Assembly (NCBI GenBank): GCA_022836615.1
Contig: MU405296.1
Location: 1-64,000, forward strand
DNA: 64,000 bases
Direction of reading: 5' to 3'
Source: Annulohypoxylon bovei var. microspora
Lineage: Eukaryota; Ascomycota; Sordariomycetes; Xylariales; Hypoxylaceae
Shown here one piece after another: positions 25,196 through 37,000 of this stretch. The notes under the pieces were generated by a model. It worked only from the letters and a program-made list of their open reading frames with translations. It was not told where the DNA came from and did no database searches. How positions within the stretch are numbered: the first letter of the stretch is position 1; each line of letters opens with the position of its first letter. Made by a program: the position numbers and the translations under genes.

Positions 25196-27379
25196 CTAGT
25201 AATATAAATGTAACTTTAAGACCTGTGTTTTGTTCTCACTTACATCTAACGCAAACTGCAGTGTTTGTTTTGTTGCCGGCCAATTGTCTTTCAAGAGGCT
25301 GATCATGAGAAACATTAGTGTCATGCAGCCTCTCTCGAGGGAACACTGTAGAAACTCTGTGAGAATGTTCCCGTTGTACGTTGGTTTCTTTCCCTCAGAA
25401 AGACTAATGAATACTCTCGCCAAATGCGAGAGCGATGTGTTGATGTTTCTGCCCTCCTGGAATTCCAAGCCTGCAGTGCTGGCTTGCCGTGTCCTCTCAG
25501 CGCCTGCAAGGTCTATTAGATTGAGCAGGCCTTGGCGTAATACTTTCGAAGTGTCTTTTGATATTACGCGAGTCTCGACGCTGATGATAAAATGCGACCG
25601 AGATGAGTTATCGTTCAGCTTTGTTGTCCCAAAATGCCGATTCTTCATCCCTATCCCGACCATGGCATTGAAGTCGCTATTGGAATTTAATGTCTTCAAC
25701 TCGGGATTTTCGACAGAGCGGGTAGTTCTTGAAATGGACTTCTCCTCTCGCCCGCCTACTTTCAGTAGCCACAATTTGTTATCGTAGATCTCGTAGCAGC
25801 AGCCCGCAACAGTCATGGCAAAATCAAGTTCCTCAAGTCTTTCCTTCTCTTTGAATATCATTGTCTTCACTCTATGGATGATGCCGTCGTTCTCGTAGTG
25901 AAACCCTTCTTTCCGGTCTTGTAAGTTGTCTAAATTGCTCATCGTGTACGTCTTCCCAGTCCCGGATTGTCCGTAGCAAAACACACAAGCCTTCTTGCCA
26001 TCTATGACAGATTGTATAAAGCCGCTGATTTCGCCAAAGATAGCAGCATTCGTCTCCTGAGGGCCAAAGATGCGCTCGAACTCGTACGTGTCTGGTTTTG
26101 CTGGCTTTATTTCCCCCCATGGAGTCTTATTTTCTTCGATTACTATTAATTTCGCCGGGTTGGCATGAAATTCCCCATTCTTCATCTCGTACTTTAACCA
26201 CCCCTGAGAAATGTCTGGCCGTATGCGGCATATAACACGGATGGCCCCTCGGAGTTCCTGGACCTGTTCGAAGAGTAATCGTCGTCTCCTTTCTTCTTCG
26301 CGCAATTTCTCCATTAATTCTTGCGTTTTGCTGTCCGAGCTATTGTTCATGTTTAATAGCTTTAAATCGAACGTCGTTTCTAGCCGCCGAGAGTGTTCCT
26401 TCTCTTGCTGTAGGAGCTCCTGATACACTGCCCTCTGTCTGCTTAATGTTTCTAACTCTTCTTTCAAATTGCTTCTCTCCTGCCGTATTCTTGCTAGGGT
26501 TTCGTTTTGAGACTCGTATGCCGCGATATACCATTCTAGCTCCGCCCTCGCCTCTTCGAGCTGCTCATCTCGAAGCTGTAATTGGTGTTGCGATTTTTCT
26601 AGGGTTTCCCGGATGGATTGTTTCTCCTGCTCAAGTCTTCGTGCATGCGCATCGAGAACATCTCTATCATTAGTCGACATCCGCCTTGCTTGACCAGACC
26701 CCAACTCGGGAGCTTCCTTTTCTCGACGTGGTTTCCGAAGCTTCATAGGTCCTAGCTGGGCTCTGCCTGGCTGACTTGGATTTTCTTCGTTTGGTTGTCC
26801 TGGTACACTTGATGTCTTTAGCTCGATGAGTAGGGCTTCGTGTTCTGTTTTCAATCTGCTCTGCTCGGTTAACCTATCTTTATTCGTCTTCTTAATCATT
26901 GAGATTGTGTCTCGTAATGTTTCTAACACTTCATCAACCTTCATATCGGAATTCATCTGTATCCTTGGCCATCACATTTATTTCGCTCGGTAGTAGTTTT
27001 AGGTAGTTACCAGTTTATAGACTTACGCGTTATAATCTTGTAAAATTCGGACCTGAGCTTGTATGTCTTCGTGTATCTTCTTTAATTGTGCGATTTCACC
27101 CTCAAAGCCTATGCGGACTGCCTCGAGTCTGGCCTCAAATTCTTGCTCTTTTCGTTGTTCAATTGACCTTTTCTCTTCGTTGTTCCATTGCAACCTGGAG
27201 ATTTCGATCTCTAGTAGCGTGCGCATTTCCTTGACCCTTGGTTTGAAGTTTTCTCGTACTTTCCGTTCTTCATTCAACCCTTTCTTCTCGCCCGTCTTCT
27301 TCGATCTACTTATTTCGTCTCCTGGCAATTTGCGTATATCTTTAGAGTTGCGGCTATGTTGAATCTTGAGACCACGCAT
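25196..27379 (-). CDS. Kinesin-14-like motor protein (C-terminal motor), divergent
   Basis: Exon A is 27379-27027 and exon B runs from 26963. They join in frame over a 63-bp intron (GTAAGT...AAG), for about 700 residues. The N-terminal two thirds are charged, with heptad-like coiled coil. The motor begins after a kinesin-14-style neck (ELRGAIRVICRIRP). Seen in order: P-loop GQSGTGKT (about 449-456), switch I NDNSSRSH and switch II DLAGAE. Some landmarks diverge: the usual RNSKLT is YNGNILT, and the SLGGNSKTLM segment is SLERGCMTLM. The frame ends at 25196, but a GTAAGT donor directly after FALD (25236) suggests that the last residues are intron and that a short further exon follows. The family walks toward microtubule minus ends in spindle and nuclear movement. 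Whether this divergent copy is active is uncertain. The 5' end may also be incomplete. Confidence 0.75.
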
Positions 27380-27408
27380 CTTTTCTCATGTACGGAGGCC
27401 TAGCCCCT

Positions 27409-27567
27409 TTATTTCGAGATCTTTGCTGTTGTGTACTGTTTTGAAGTGTTCTCGCAACTTCTACCATGCGTCTTTGTGCGGATTGTTTTCTCTACAGCAG
27501 GTTTCCGAAACATCTCGATGAATCTTCTCGGGTCCCTTAGCTGTATGTGAAGCTCTAAGTTTTCCAT
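27409..27567 (-). other. Coding-like fragment upstream of the kinesin gene
   Basis: A 52-residue open frame from an ATG (MENLELHIQLRDPRRFIEMF...) lies just upstream of the kinesin start. It is preceded by basic, coil-like translated sequence in two frames. It may be a missed 5' exon or an eroded N-terminus of the kinesin gene. I could not find splice signals that join it cleanly. Confidence 0.25.
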
Positions 27568-28052
27568 TTCTTTCTTTCTTGCTCTAGGTCGACCTCGACC
27601 TTCAAAGTCTTTGCTTCTTATCCGTCCACATAACTCGATGCCTGCCCACCTTGACCTACCTGTCTAAGCATTGCGTATCTCGGTAGATAAAGAGCGAGTT
27701 CATGTTTAGTTAAGACTATAGTCTAGAGATAGTCCAAGAACACCTAAGCCCCCTCGATTTCGTAAATTGGACAAACCGCTCATCCTATTACTGATCATTT
27801 AGAGACCCGAGAAGCCGAAACTTTAGATTAGAACACTGTACTAAATCATTTTACCATTGAAGAATGATGCTGATAGATTAGGATGAGTTTGCCAATTGGA
27901 TCTTGAATTCACTTTGTATGGATTGGCCTATTCTAAATCATTTGAAAGTGGATGGTCAAATGGAATGTATGAGGCGACTGCATTAATAAAACCAGGCTCA
28001 GGGGAACTCTGGTTTAGGTCGACGTGGATATCGTACACGGCAGATCGGGATT

Positions 28053-28740
28053 TCACCAGCCCTGCCTCGTCAACTCTTTGACCCTCACGATGCACGCCTT
28101 GAATCCCTTCCTAAACCTCTTCCGCCATCGCTCGGACTTTAGCCTCTTTCTTTTTAGACCTGGCCGCTCGTGAAATTTTTGGTGATGGAAATCTTGTCGG
28201 ATCTGATTCTGGGACACCTGGATATTTAAGAGCATAAAGGATCTTGCTACATCAACAGTTTTCCCTACACGGATGGTGCGGCCGGTTCGCGGGACTAGTC
28301 GCATTGGGGGTCGGACAAGACTTGAGCGCTCTTCTGGAGCATTCTTAGTAAGTTCACCGGTTTCAAAGTCGATTTCTGGCGCGAAAACATCATCTTCATC
28401 GTATGCTGAGATGTCGGGTTTCTTTATCTCCACCACCGGCCGTGGTTCTCTCGAAATCCAGGTATCGGACGAATAGTTTGGGCGTTGAGTATTGGATGTA
28501 GGTAATCTTCCGCTACCAGCTTCGATAGAGCGGAGGATTGGTGTGGTAGACAATTGCCTTATGCCGGATAATTGGTATGCTGGTGTAATGAAGAATGAGC
28601 ATGATGGCCATCTTGACGCAGAGTTTCGGAGAATTGACGTTGATCGAATGGCGCCTTGCGTGACCCGGTAAAGCTCAGCCCTGTTTTGTTTCAATTAGCT
28701 GATTAACATGATACTATATTGATTACTTCTTTCCATACAT
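28053..28740 (-). CDS. MRP21: Mitochondrial small-subunit ribosomal protein bS21m (Mrp21-like)
   Basis: Exon 1 is only 14 bases (28740-28727: Met-Tyr-Gly-Lys plus two bases). A 46-bp intron (GTAATC...CAG) leads to exon 2, 28680-28053, total 213 residues. The long open frame itself begins at a TTG, so the tiny first exon is needed to supply an ATG. The C-terminal 75 residues carry the bS21 signature: GRTIRVGKTVDVARSF, then QIRQDFHHQKFHERPG, then KRKRLKSERWRKRF and a final KELTRQGW. The N-terminal 140 residues are Ser/Arg-rich with few acids at the start, consistent with a mitochondrial presequence and a fungal extension. The protein is part of the mitoribosomal small subunit. It is divergent from the RBM25-like gene, with about 560 bp between start codons. 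Confidence 0.9.
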
Positions 28741-29303
28741 ATTCAGGGTGGGCCTAACCAGATCGTAGATCGCAGATCAGCTGTCAGAGTTGTTGTTCTT
28801 ATGTAGATATACGTGATAATGAAGCTTCATTCCTGTATGATTTTCGACTGGGAAGAATTCATTGGTCCGGTCTGTCATGATCCACTTTCTTCTCGGCCGG
28901 GATAATTCATAATCCATAACCCATAATTCACGATTATCGGACATTGATTTGGGGTAATTATGCACTTACATATGTGTTCAGCTTAACCTTAATTTATGGG
29001 GTTTCCAAGTTATGCAGAATTCGTACTTCTGTACCTGGAGACCCACATAGTTAGCTCTGCTCCAGCCATCATCAATTTTGTGGCTGTGCTTCTTCAACTC
29101 TCAAACAAACCTTTCAACATCAACCTTGGAAGATCTTCTAACTAACCCACCTTTGCGCTTCTGAATATTTTCATTCCATCAGCTGCTTTTTTATGAGAGT
29201 TGTGGTTATTGATACGCGCCTCTCAGCGTCGACAATCTCGTCAGAACTCTAAACTCCTTAGAATATCCCCCATTATACTTTAGTACTATCCAGCATCTCG
29301 ATT
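28741..29303. promoter_or_regulatory. Shared divergent promoter region
   Basis: This interval separates the ATGs of the bS21m gene (-) and the RBM25-like gene (+). It must contain both promoters and leaders. The right half is pyrimidine-rich near 29090-29290. No discrete TATA box is convincing on either side. Confidence 0.5.
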
Positions 29304-31793
29304 ATGGCATATAATCCCTACGGCGGAGGTAAGTTGCTACTTTAGATGTTCAGATGTCTAGCTAGGTATCTAGGCACTGGAAATATGCTAACAATAATAC
29401 CTGTCTCAAGTGCCTGGCTTCGGCCCGCCTCCGTCCTACAATTCGTATCCTGGTGCCGCTGGCGCTCCAGGTATTTCGTCTGCTCCTGGTCTAGGTAAGT
29501 AGCTTCGTAATTGAGCAAATCTTCGCGCGCCTCATGCTAATACCTCTCCTAGGACCTCCTCCAGGCATGTCTGCCCCAGGAACGGCGCCACCTGGCGTTC
29601 AGCAGCACAACATCAATCAAGCTAATCGACCTAGCGGTCTACCATCCAACTTCCAAGCCCCTGCGAACATGCCCAATATTAACTTCAATGCCCCCGTCAT
29701 CCGTCTCGGTACGAGCTCATCGAAACCCCCAACTCCTGGAATACCGGGTCGCAAAGACAGCGAGACCCCGAATTCGGCTGGACCAAGGGCGGGCATAGGT
29801 ATGGACCGCGGCCTAGACCAGACCCGGCAGGCCATACGGGAGAACATGCAAGCATTGGTTCCCCCCACTAGAGAGGAGATCGTACGGACCGTGTTCGTGA
29901 GCGGCATAACAGACGGAATTAGCGGAAACGAAGGTATTGAGAAGATATTGGGTGCCGCGGGTAGGGTGCGCCGCTGGGACCGAGCTACCGATGCTGGTGG
30001 GAAAGATATGACCTTCGGTTTTGTCCAATTCGAAGACGCCGAGTCGCTGTGGATCGCTTCTGAGATTTTGAAAGACGTCGAAATACCTGTGAAGAAACAG
30101 GCATCATCGGATGAACCCGCCGGCGACGACGAAACCTACGCCAAGTTCGAGAAAATAACTCTTCAAATTCGACTCGATGAAAACTCGTCGAAATACTTGG
30201 AGGCTTACAAGGAAGGCAGGCCTGACGATTCAGGTGCCGAGGCAAGACGTGAAGCTGCCAGAGGTGCGTTGAAGCAGACTTTAAAATATCTCTTTTATCC
30301 CACATCGCGATCAGCAGCAGACGCAGATGGGGACGTTAGCATGGGTGATAGTTCGGCCCAGAACGGTGAGAATGTTGAGGTGGTTAATATCCCCTTGGCA
30401 CAGGAGGACGAGCTGGCCGACATTCCGGCTGAGATGCGCGAAACGGTTGCTGCCGAGATCGCCGCATTCAGAGAACGAAGCATCAAACGCGATTTGGAAC
30501 GCCTAAAGAGGGAGGAAGAGCTTGAAGCAATGGAACGCCAACGCAATGGTGCCTCGAGACCCTCTCGACTAACGTCGCCGCCACCCTCTAGCGCGAATAA
30601 CATCCCATTAGGACCACGTGGCATGCCCAATGCGCCTTCTGGACCTAAGGGCCAGAAATCCGATATGGGCAAGGATTACAACAGATCAATCAATTTTGTT
30701 AACGGTGGCACAACGAATGGAGGCCTAGCTTATAACAGGGACGATGAGAATGACTCTGCTAGTGACGACGAGTTAGAAAAGCGACGGATCGCGAAGCAAG
30801 ACGCAGAGACTGAAAAACTTTACCTTGATGCTGAGCGTAGATGGCTGAATCGAGAAAAATCCCGTACGGCTGCTCTTGAGCGAGAGAAGGAGCGTGACGA
30901 GTCTGACGCGAAGGACTTTGCTAAGAATCGGGATAAGATTTTACAGCGACTCAAGCATTTCGATGATGACGTAGAGGCATCCCGGAAAACCGAGGACTAT
31001 TATAAGGACAGGAGTGCTTGGATTAGGAACCGCACAGCATTCAGAGCCAGAGAAATCGCAGCCGACGACACCGATCGACAAGCCGAAGAGCAAGAGCGCG
31101 TTAAGGAAGAGGCAGAACGCGAGCAAGCCAGGGGCATGGCTGACTCATTCCTCGAGAGGCAAGCTCAGGAGATGGAACAGCGGCAAGTTAGTAGAGCTGG
31201 TATTGCCGCGCCACAACCCTTCAAGCTGTCTCTCGGCGCAGCTGCACAGAAGGCACAAGCACAACGTGCAGCTCCACAGAGAAAGACTATCGCTGAAGTT
31301 GAGGGCCTGCTGGAGGATGAGGATGAAGATGCAACTTCTAGGCGCCAGCTTATCCCGATTCAATTCGAGCCCGCTGCTGCTGCTGCCATGTCCGACGAAG
31401 AACGTGACCAGGCCGTGCGTGCCTTAGCTCAAGAAATTCCTAACGAAAAAGAAGGACTCTGGCAATGGGATGTCAAATGGGATTACTTGGACGAGGGCGT
31501 CATCCGAGAGAAGCTCAGACCTTTTGTCGAAAAGAAATTGGTGGAATATCTTGGTGTTCAGGAACAACTACTCATCGAGGTTGTTGAAGAGCACCTTAGG
31601 AAACATGCCAAGCCTGGCGAGCTAGTTGAGGAACTGGCAGAGGTATGTGACTTGCTTTTACTATTATCTCTTCAAACCATGTACTAACTATATTTTTTAG
31701 GCCCTAGATGATGAGGCCGAGGCTCTTGTTAAGAAACTTTGGCGAATGGTCATCTTCTTCACTGAAAGCGAGAAACGTGGCCTTTCTGCATGA
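29304..31793 (+). CDS. RBM25/Snu71-like splicing factor (RRM + PWI)
   Basis: Four exons, 29304-29328, 29411-29494, 29553-31642 and 31701-31793, give 763 residues. All introns have GTAAGT or GTATGT donors; introns 1 and 2 have a clear GCTAA branch site, and all phases agree. The first two exons encode a Gly/Pro-rich start. An RRM spans about residues 148-220, starting with RTVFVSGITD and including the RNP1-like block MTFGFVQFED. The middle is a long charged Arg/Glu/Asp-rich region with helical repeats (about 330-570). The C-terminal PWI domain (about 665-760) contains LWQWDVKWDYLDE and the VVEEHLRKH segment, and is completed only by the last exon. RRM, RE-rich middle and C-terminal PWI is the architecture of RBM25, the U1 snRNP-associated factor related to yeast Snu71, acting in 5' splice-site selection in the nucleus. 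Confidence 0.9.
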
Positions 31794-32524
31794 AGAGAGG
31801 ATTTCACCAACGCTTCGGCCACTTAAGATACCAATTGCCCTTTTTGTAGCTACATAACACCATATAGTCCTTCGAGATACTGGGGAGTCGAGGTGAACAA
31901 GGAATTGTCTTTGCAATTAAGGACACCGGTCTCATAGGAGTTGTGAGATATTTCACTTATACAAGGGGGAGGATAATGAAGATCCTCTGCAGATATCCAT
32001 ACGGACACAAACGGATAGTGGTCTTTCAAGGGGCGGCTCTTAGGTGCTGCGTCCTGACCACAAAAATAAATAAAAATGGTTGCGGGCTATTGCTATAATG
32101 CAATATTAATGAATTAGTTATCCATTCGTATTCCATTTTCTGTGACATGTTTATACCCGTAAGCGCGGAGCAGGATGCGGCCCTTGACCGTCAGGGGTAG
32201 TTACCACATCCGGGGTATGCGGGGAAATGTGGGTCCAGCGGAATGCCGAGGCAATTCCCCACAGCCAACCCCAATCCTTCAGTAATCATTGACTTCAAGG
32301 TGAGAACGACCTAGGTACATCAGTAACATTAGTAACGGTTGAATCTAACAGCGTCATTATTTTACTGATTTCTTATATATCATATCCTTTGTCTATCTCA
32401 TTTTAAACCTGAGAAGCGTCTCTTCTCTGCTCTTGTCAAAGAGGCCTACCTACCGCGATATTCCAGTCTTACGCGTCCTTGAATGTTCTAGTAGCCAAAC
32501 ACGTACCCCTTTTCACCATCCACC
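31794..32524. other. Intergenic spacer
   Basis: No gene seen. It holds the 3' flank of the RBM25-like gene and the promoter region of the crotonase gene. Confidence 0.5.
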
Positions 32525-33415
32525 ATGTCCTCCAACACCCAGCTCCCACCCTCCATCACCACGCCACCCCCGCCCGTCCCAAACACCATAGTCTCGTTCC
32601 CGCGGCCGCACGTGCTCCTCGTCACCCTCAACCGGCCAAAACAGCTCAACGCGATCCCGCGCCCGCAGCACTTCGCCCTCGAGCGGCTGTGGGACTGGTT
32701 CGACGCGCAGCCCGCGCTGCGCGTGGCCGTCTTCACGGGCGCGGGTCGCGCCTTCTGCGCCGGCGCCGACCTCAAGGAGTGGCACGGCATCAACTCCTCG
32801 GGCCCCGAATCTCCATCTCCGTCCCCGTCCTCGGCCGCCGGAAACCAGGGCACTAACAGACGCTTCCCGCCCGGAGGCTTCGGAGGCATGAGCAACCGCG
32901 GCGGCTTGAAGCCGATAATCGGCGCGGTCAACGGCATCTGCTTCGGCGGCGGCATGGAGATGGCGATCAACTGCGACCTGGTTGTCGCGGCGGCCGACGC
33001 GCAGTTCGCGCTCCCCGAGGTCACGATCGGCGTTATCGCGCTCGCGGGCGCGCTGCCGCGGCTGGTGCGCAGCGTGGGGCGCCAGAGGGCCGCGGAGATG
33101 GCGCTCTCCGGGAAGAAGTACGGGGCTAAGGAGATGCTGGCCTGGGGGCTGGTGAACGAGGTTGTGGAGGGCGACGGCAAGGTGCTGGAGGTGGCGTTGG
33201 CGTGGGCGGAGAGGATCGCGGGGAATAGCCCCGACGCGGTGATCGTCAGCCGCGAGGGGTTGAAGCTCGGGTGGGAGGGCTTGGGCCCGGAGCAGGGCAC
33301 GGATTTGCTGCTGAAGGGCTGGTTTGGACGCATGGAGAAGGGGGAGAATGCGGTGGAGGGCGTGAGTAGCTTTGTGGAGAGGAGGAAGCCGGTCTGGAAG
33401 GATAGTAAATTGTAG
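32525..33415 (+). CDS. Enoyl-CoA hydratase/isomerase family protein, peroxisomal
   Basis: Intronless, 296 residues, start ATG at 32525 with a CACC context. The crotonase fold is marked by TLNRPKQLNA (35-43), the first oxyanion-hole segment AFCAGADLKEW (76-86) and the second, NGICFGGGMEMA (136-147). The Glu of LPEVTIG (163-169) is the expected catalytic-position residue. A Ser/Pro/Gly-rich insertion (about 92-120) separates the two oxyanion segments. The protein ends in Ser-Lys-Leu, a canonical PTS1, so peroxisomal import is expected. A role in beta-oxidation or a related CoA-ester conversion follows from the family; hydratase versus isomerase cannot be decided. The gene is notably GC-rich with G/C at third positions, which produces long antisense open frames that I consider shadows. 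Confidence 0.9.
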   Translation: MSSNTQLPPSITTPPPPVPNTIVSFPRPHVLLVTLNRPKQLNAIPRPQHFALERLWDWFDAQPALRVAVFTGAGRAFCAGADLKEWHGINSSGPESPSPSPSSAAGNQGTNRRFPPGGFGGMSNRGGLKPIIGAVNGICFGGGMEMAINCDLVVAAADAQFALPEVTIGVIALAGALPRLVRSVGRQRAAEMALSGKKYGAKEMLAWGLVNEVVEGDGKVLEVALAWAERIAGNSPDAVIVSREGLKLGWEGLGPEQGTDLLLKGWFGRMEKGENAVEGVSSFVERRKPVWKDSKL

Positions 33416-34047
33416 TTTAGACGACGACGCTCCCACTTTCATCTAAATTTGTACCTAGCTAAGTTCCCCACCTTATATAGATGTGTTGTGACAAAACGTA
33501 GAACCCACTGCCAGCTGTACAGTTAAAGTGGTATATATAGGTGACAAGATGAGCACCCTGGGTGCATCTTAATGAAGTTATGCCTGTCCCATGCAAATAT
33601 GAACCAGAAATCTCTCGGTGATGTGAGACTGTACTAAAAATATATAGGCAATATAATAGTTTATACAAAGACAACCATTGATTATTTATTACACCACTCT
33701 CATTAAGTTATCGTCGCATTCGTAACCGGGTATAAATCTCCTTTAAGCCTTAAGTTCCTTGACGTTCTATGCTAAAGATTTCGCACATCTGACGATGGGT
33801 CAATGAGACTTTTGCGCACTGTGAATCTTTTTTGCCTTAGTGGCTGGGTGCCTTGGGCTATAGCGCAATTAACCACTAAATCTTAGTGGAGAGATCGCTA
33901 TTACCTAGGCCTGAGGCTCCCTAGCCAAGGTTCCTAGGGCGGGTACAGTGCCAATTGACTGATAATCTAATCACGCACTGGGCAAGGGCCGTGATAGTGG
34001 CTGATGTGTGAAATTATTGGCCCCAACCTTCGTAGGTACCTATTAAC
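33416..34047. other. Intergenic spacer between convergent genes
   Basis: No gene seen. AT-rich, with 3' flanks only. Confidence 0.5.
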
Positions 34048-37000
34048 TCAGGCATGGTTGAAGATGTTCTTTACATTAGAAAATGTTTTCGTCGATCGAA
34101 AAGAGTTCTGTCTAGCCAGGGGGCTTGGAGTCGACGACGATGCCATGTTTGAAAAGGGCAGACCCATATGTGATGAGTTCGATAACGACGTTGGTGACAT
34201 TGGGGATGAAGTCGTTGCATCGTACTCATCGACGAAGCTTCCTAGTATCATCTTGTTCACAATTCCAGATACATGTTCTGTGTCGATCACATCCCTGGTG
34301 TCCATGATGTTAGTGATCATCGACACAGTAGTGGTGTTGATGTATTGTTAAGGTTACGACTTACGGAATTGAATACTTGTTCGCGATGTTATCGTCGAGA
34401 TGCTTGAGTATATCAGGAACTTCGCTTCCACAGGCGATGAACTGGATGGTAAACCACCGCTTCTCTAGCTTCTGTTCGAGAGCAGGCTTTTTAAGGAAAT
34501 CTGCAATTGCTAGTTCAACGTCAGCAGGGTTGGTCGTCCCCCCCCAGAGTCCATTGGTGAGTATGATCAGCGTCTTCGCTCGTTTCGTGTCCGGTAGATA
34601 TTTATCGAAGATATGAGTTAGAGTCTTGGCCATGTCCGTGTTGATCTGGTATTGTCGTGACAAAGCATCGTTCTTCGCATCTTTGAATTTGGCGAGAAGT
34701 TGTTTACCCGAAACGTTATAGGCATTATGGTCGTTTCCAAGCGTGAACTCAAGATCCAGCCCATTCCTATCTAATCGACCAACCTTATATACTAGTGTCT
34801 CGATCACCATAGTCATCGTCTTCCATAACGGCGACATAGTGGCATCATTGTCCACAAGGAACATCTAATGTTTATTAGTCGTCTGCACTGAATCAATAGC
34901 TGCCCAAGCGGGAAACTTACAATGTCTCGATCATATAGGAAGTGCTTCAAATAGTCATCTTGCTCTGGCTTCTTCGAGAAGATAGCCCTAATGTTAAGCC
35001 CCTTCTCTTTGGTCTTTAGTGCCTGATGCTCTTTTTGAATCGGCCACGAAGGATCCGGGCTTAATTGATGCGATGGGGAGGTCATCAACGAAGGGTCCTG
35101 GGGACCATGATGCTCTAACCCTGGTACTGTTGAGATGCGACGTTCCCTCGGAGATGGCGAGTATTCTTCTAATTGAAATCTAGTTCCTAAGGGTGACTCC
35201 TCATGACCCGGGCTTTCAGTCAATGGGCTGCCATACCCCGGATACACTGAATTCAACTGTGAATTATGGTGCATTGCTAGTGAGTTAGGTGAATCCAAGG
35301 TCAGGACCTCCTTTTCAACAAGAATTTTGGGGGGCTTTGGAAGTGCAGAAGATTCAACTGGCCGTGTCAGGTATGAAGTTGAACCGGTAGAATTGGACGA
35401 AAATCGGCTTTTGCCGTCTCGTGGGTTCCTTGGGGTCGATATAAGTGGCACCCTCGAAGGGCTCTTCTCAATGTATCGGTTCTGACTTTCAAGGTCTGCT
35501 TGTGCTGCTTGGGTCACGGTACCATTTGATGGTCTCAGCGCTTCTTGACGGTGGGCAACTCTCCCTTGAACCACTTCATTTATCCTCTTGGGTTTTTTGA
35601 TCCTACTAGATTTGAGATGCGAGCGGCTTTCGCCAGGATTCAGAGAGTGAGAATTCACTAGGGAGCTTTCTTCGTTTTCGACACTGAGCAAAGCTTCTTG
35701 AACTGATTCGGCTACTGGTTCGAGTTTTCCCTCCTTCAATAGCTGGTCATAATGGGCTTGTGCATCTTTGAGCCGATCTTGGATGGCATCGTACAAAGCT
35801 GAGGACTTGGATTGACGAGTTGATTCTGCTAGTAGCATGGTTCCATCAACAAGGTCAAGGATCCTCCCGGTAACCGTATCGGTCACCCTCAACACTTTTC
35901 TTAAATAGCTATGCCAATCGATTACTTCTGGTAGAACGCATACTCCATTATGAAAGGCATCATTAGCTGCTGGTACGGTGACGTTTTCGCCTTTCTCTCG
36001 TCTCTCTCGAAGCTTCTTAATCGCGATTCGTCTTAGTTGATCGTACGCGAGGACCCCCTGATACCCAAGGATAACCCACGTCGCAGAGACGGACAAGACA
36101 CAGCCAAATGACCAAGTGTCAATTTCTTGAGAGACGCTTATCGATGGATCGAGGCGTGCGCGGTCACATTCCGGGGCACCTATAAGGGTCAGCATATACG
36201 TACTAGACGGGGTATTAGGATAGGTATGTCATCACCGTAAGTCTCGGTTCCGCCGGTCATGTACTGTCTTGGGATCTCTCCTGGGTTCTTTGGTTTGAAC
36301 TTCGCGAATCCGAAATCTGCGAGTTTGAATTCCCCATCAACTCTCAGAATATTGTCAGTTTTCAGATCGCAGTGCCATCTATAGTTGAGTCCATTAGCTT
36401 TAAATTCTTTAGATTATTTTTGCGTTATCTAGGTAGCCATACCCAGAGAAGTAGTCATGACGACCGTTCTCACGTTCGATTTCGAGATTGTGCATTGTGT
36501 CTAATGCTTCCGCGACGTTTGCCAATGAATTCCAAAACTTGATCGTCTCCGGGTTAAGATTTGGCGGATAGTTCCGCGGCGACGCGAAGAACTCTTCAAG
36601 GTCTTCTTCGCCATATTCAAGAAGTATGTTCCACGTGTGGCAAATACTCCCATCATCAATCCTTTCGTCGATTTCGTACTCGCCGAGGAATTTAACCATA
36701 CTAGACAGCTCCTTCAACCTGTTCTTGTTCTGCACTGCAAGGTACGCGTCTCTTTCCCACTCGAATATCTCAAATGACTCCTGCGTAAATGTTTTTAAAG
36801 CGAATACGTAACACTAGAACGTTAGATTCTTCCGTGCTTAACCAGGATTGATAAGCGTGACCTACTGGACCATGTTCTTCGTCCTTGTACTTTGACCGCC
36901 CTGCAGCTACTGCTAATTCACGAGGGACAAGTGACTCCTGGACAGCCACCTCCCAGACTTGGGCTGTTCCGCCCTTCGAATTGATGCGTTGTCTCTTGCA

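Noticed and set aside
32513..33442. Long minus-strand open frames of about 280 and 309 codons
   Set aside because: They lie opposite the GC-rich crotonase gene and are Arg/Pro/His-rich, with no domain; shadows of third-position GC bias.
36379..36442. A second apparent frameshift or stop in the kinase-vWA gene
   Set aside because: It is a good 64-bp intron (GTATGG donor, GCTAAT branch, TATAG acceptor) that restores the GWHCDLKTDN block in phase.
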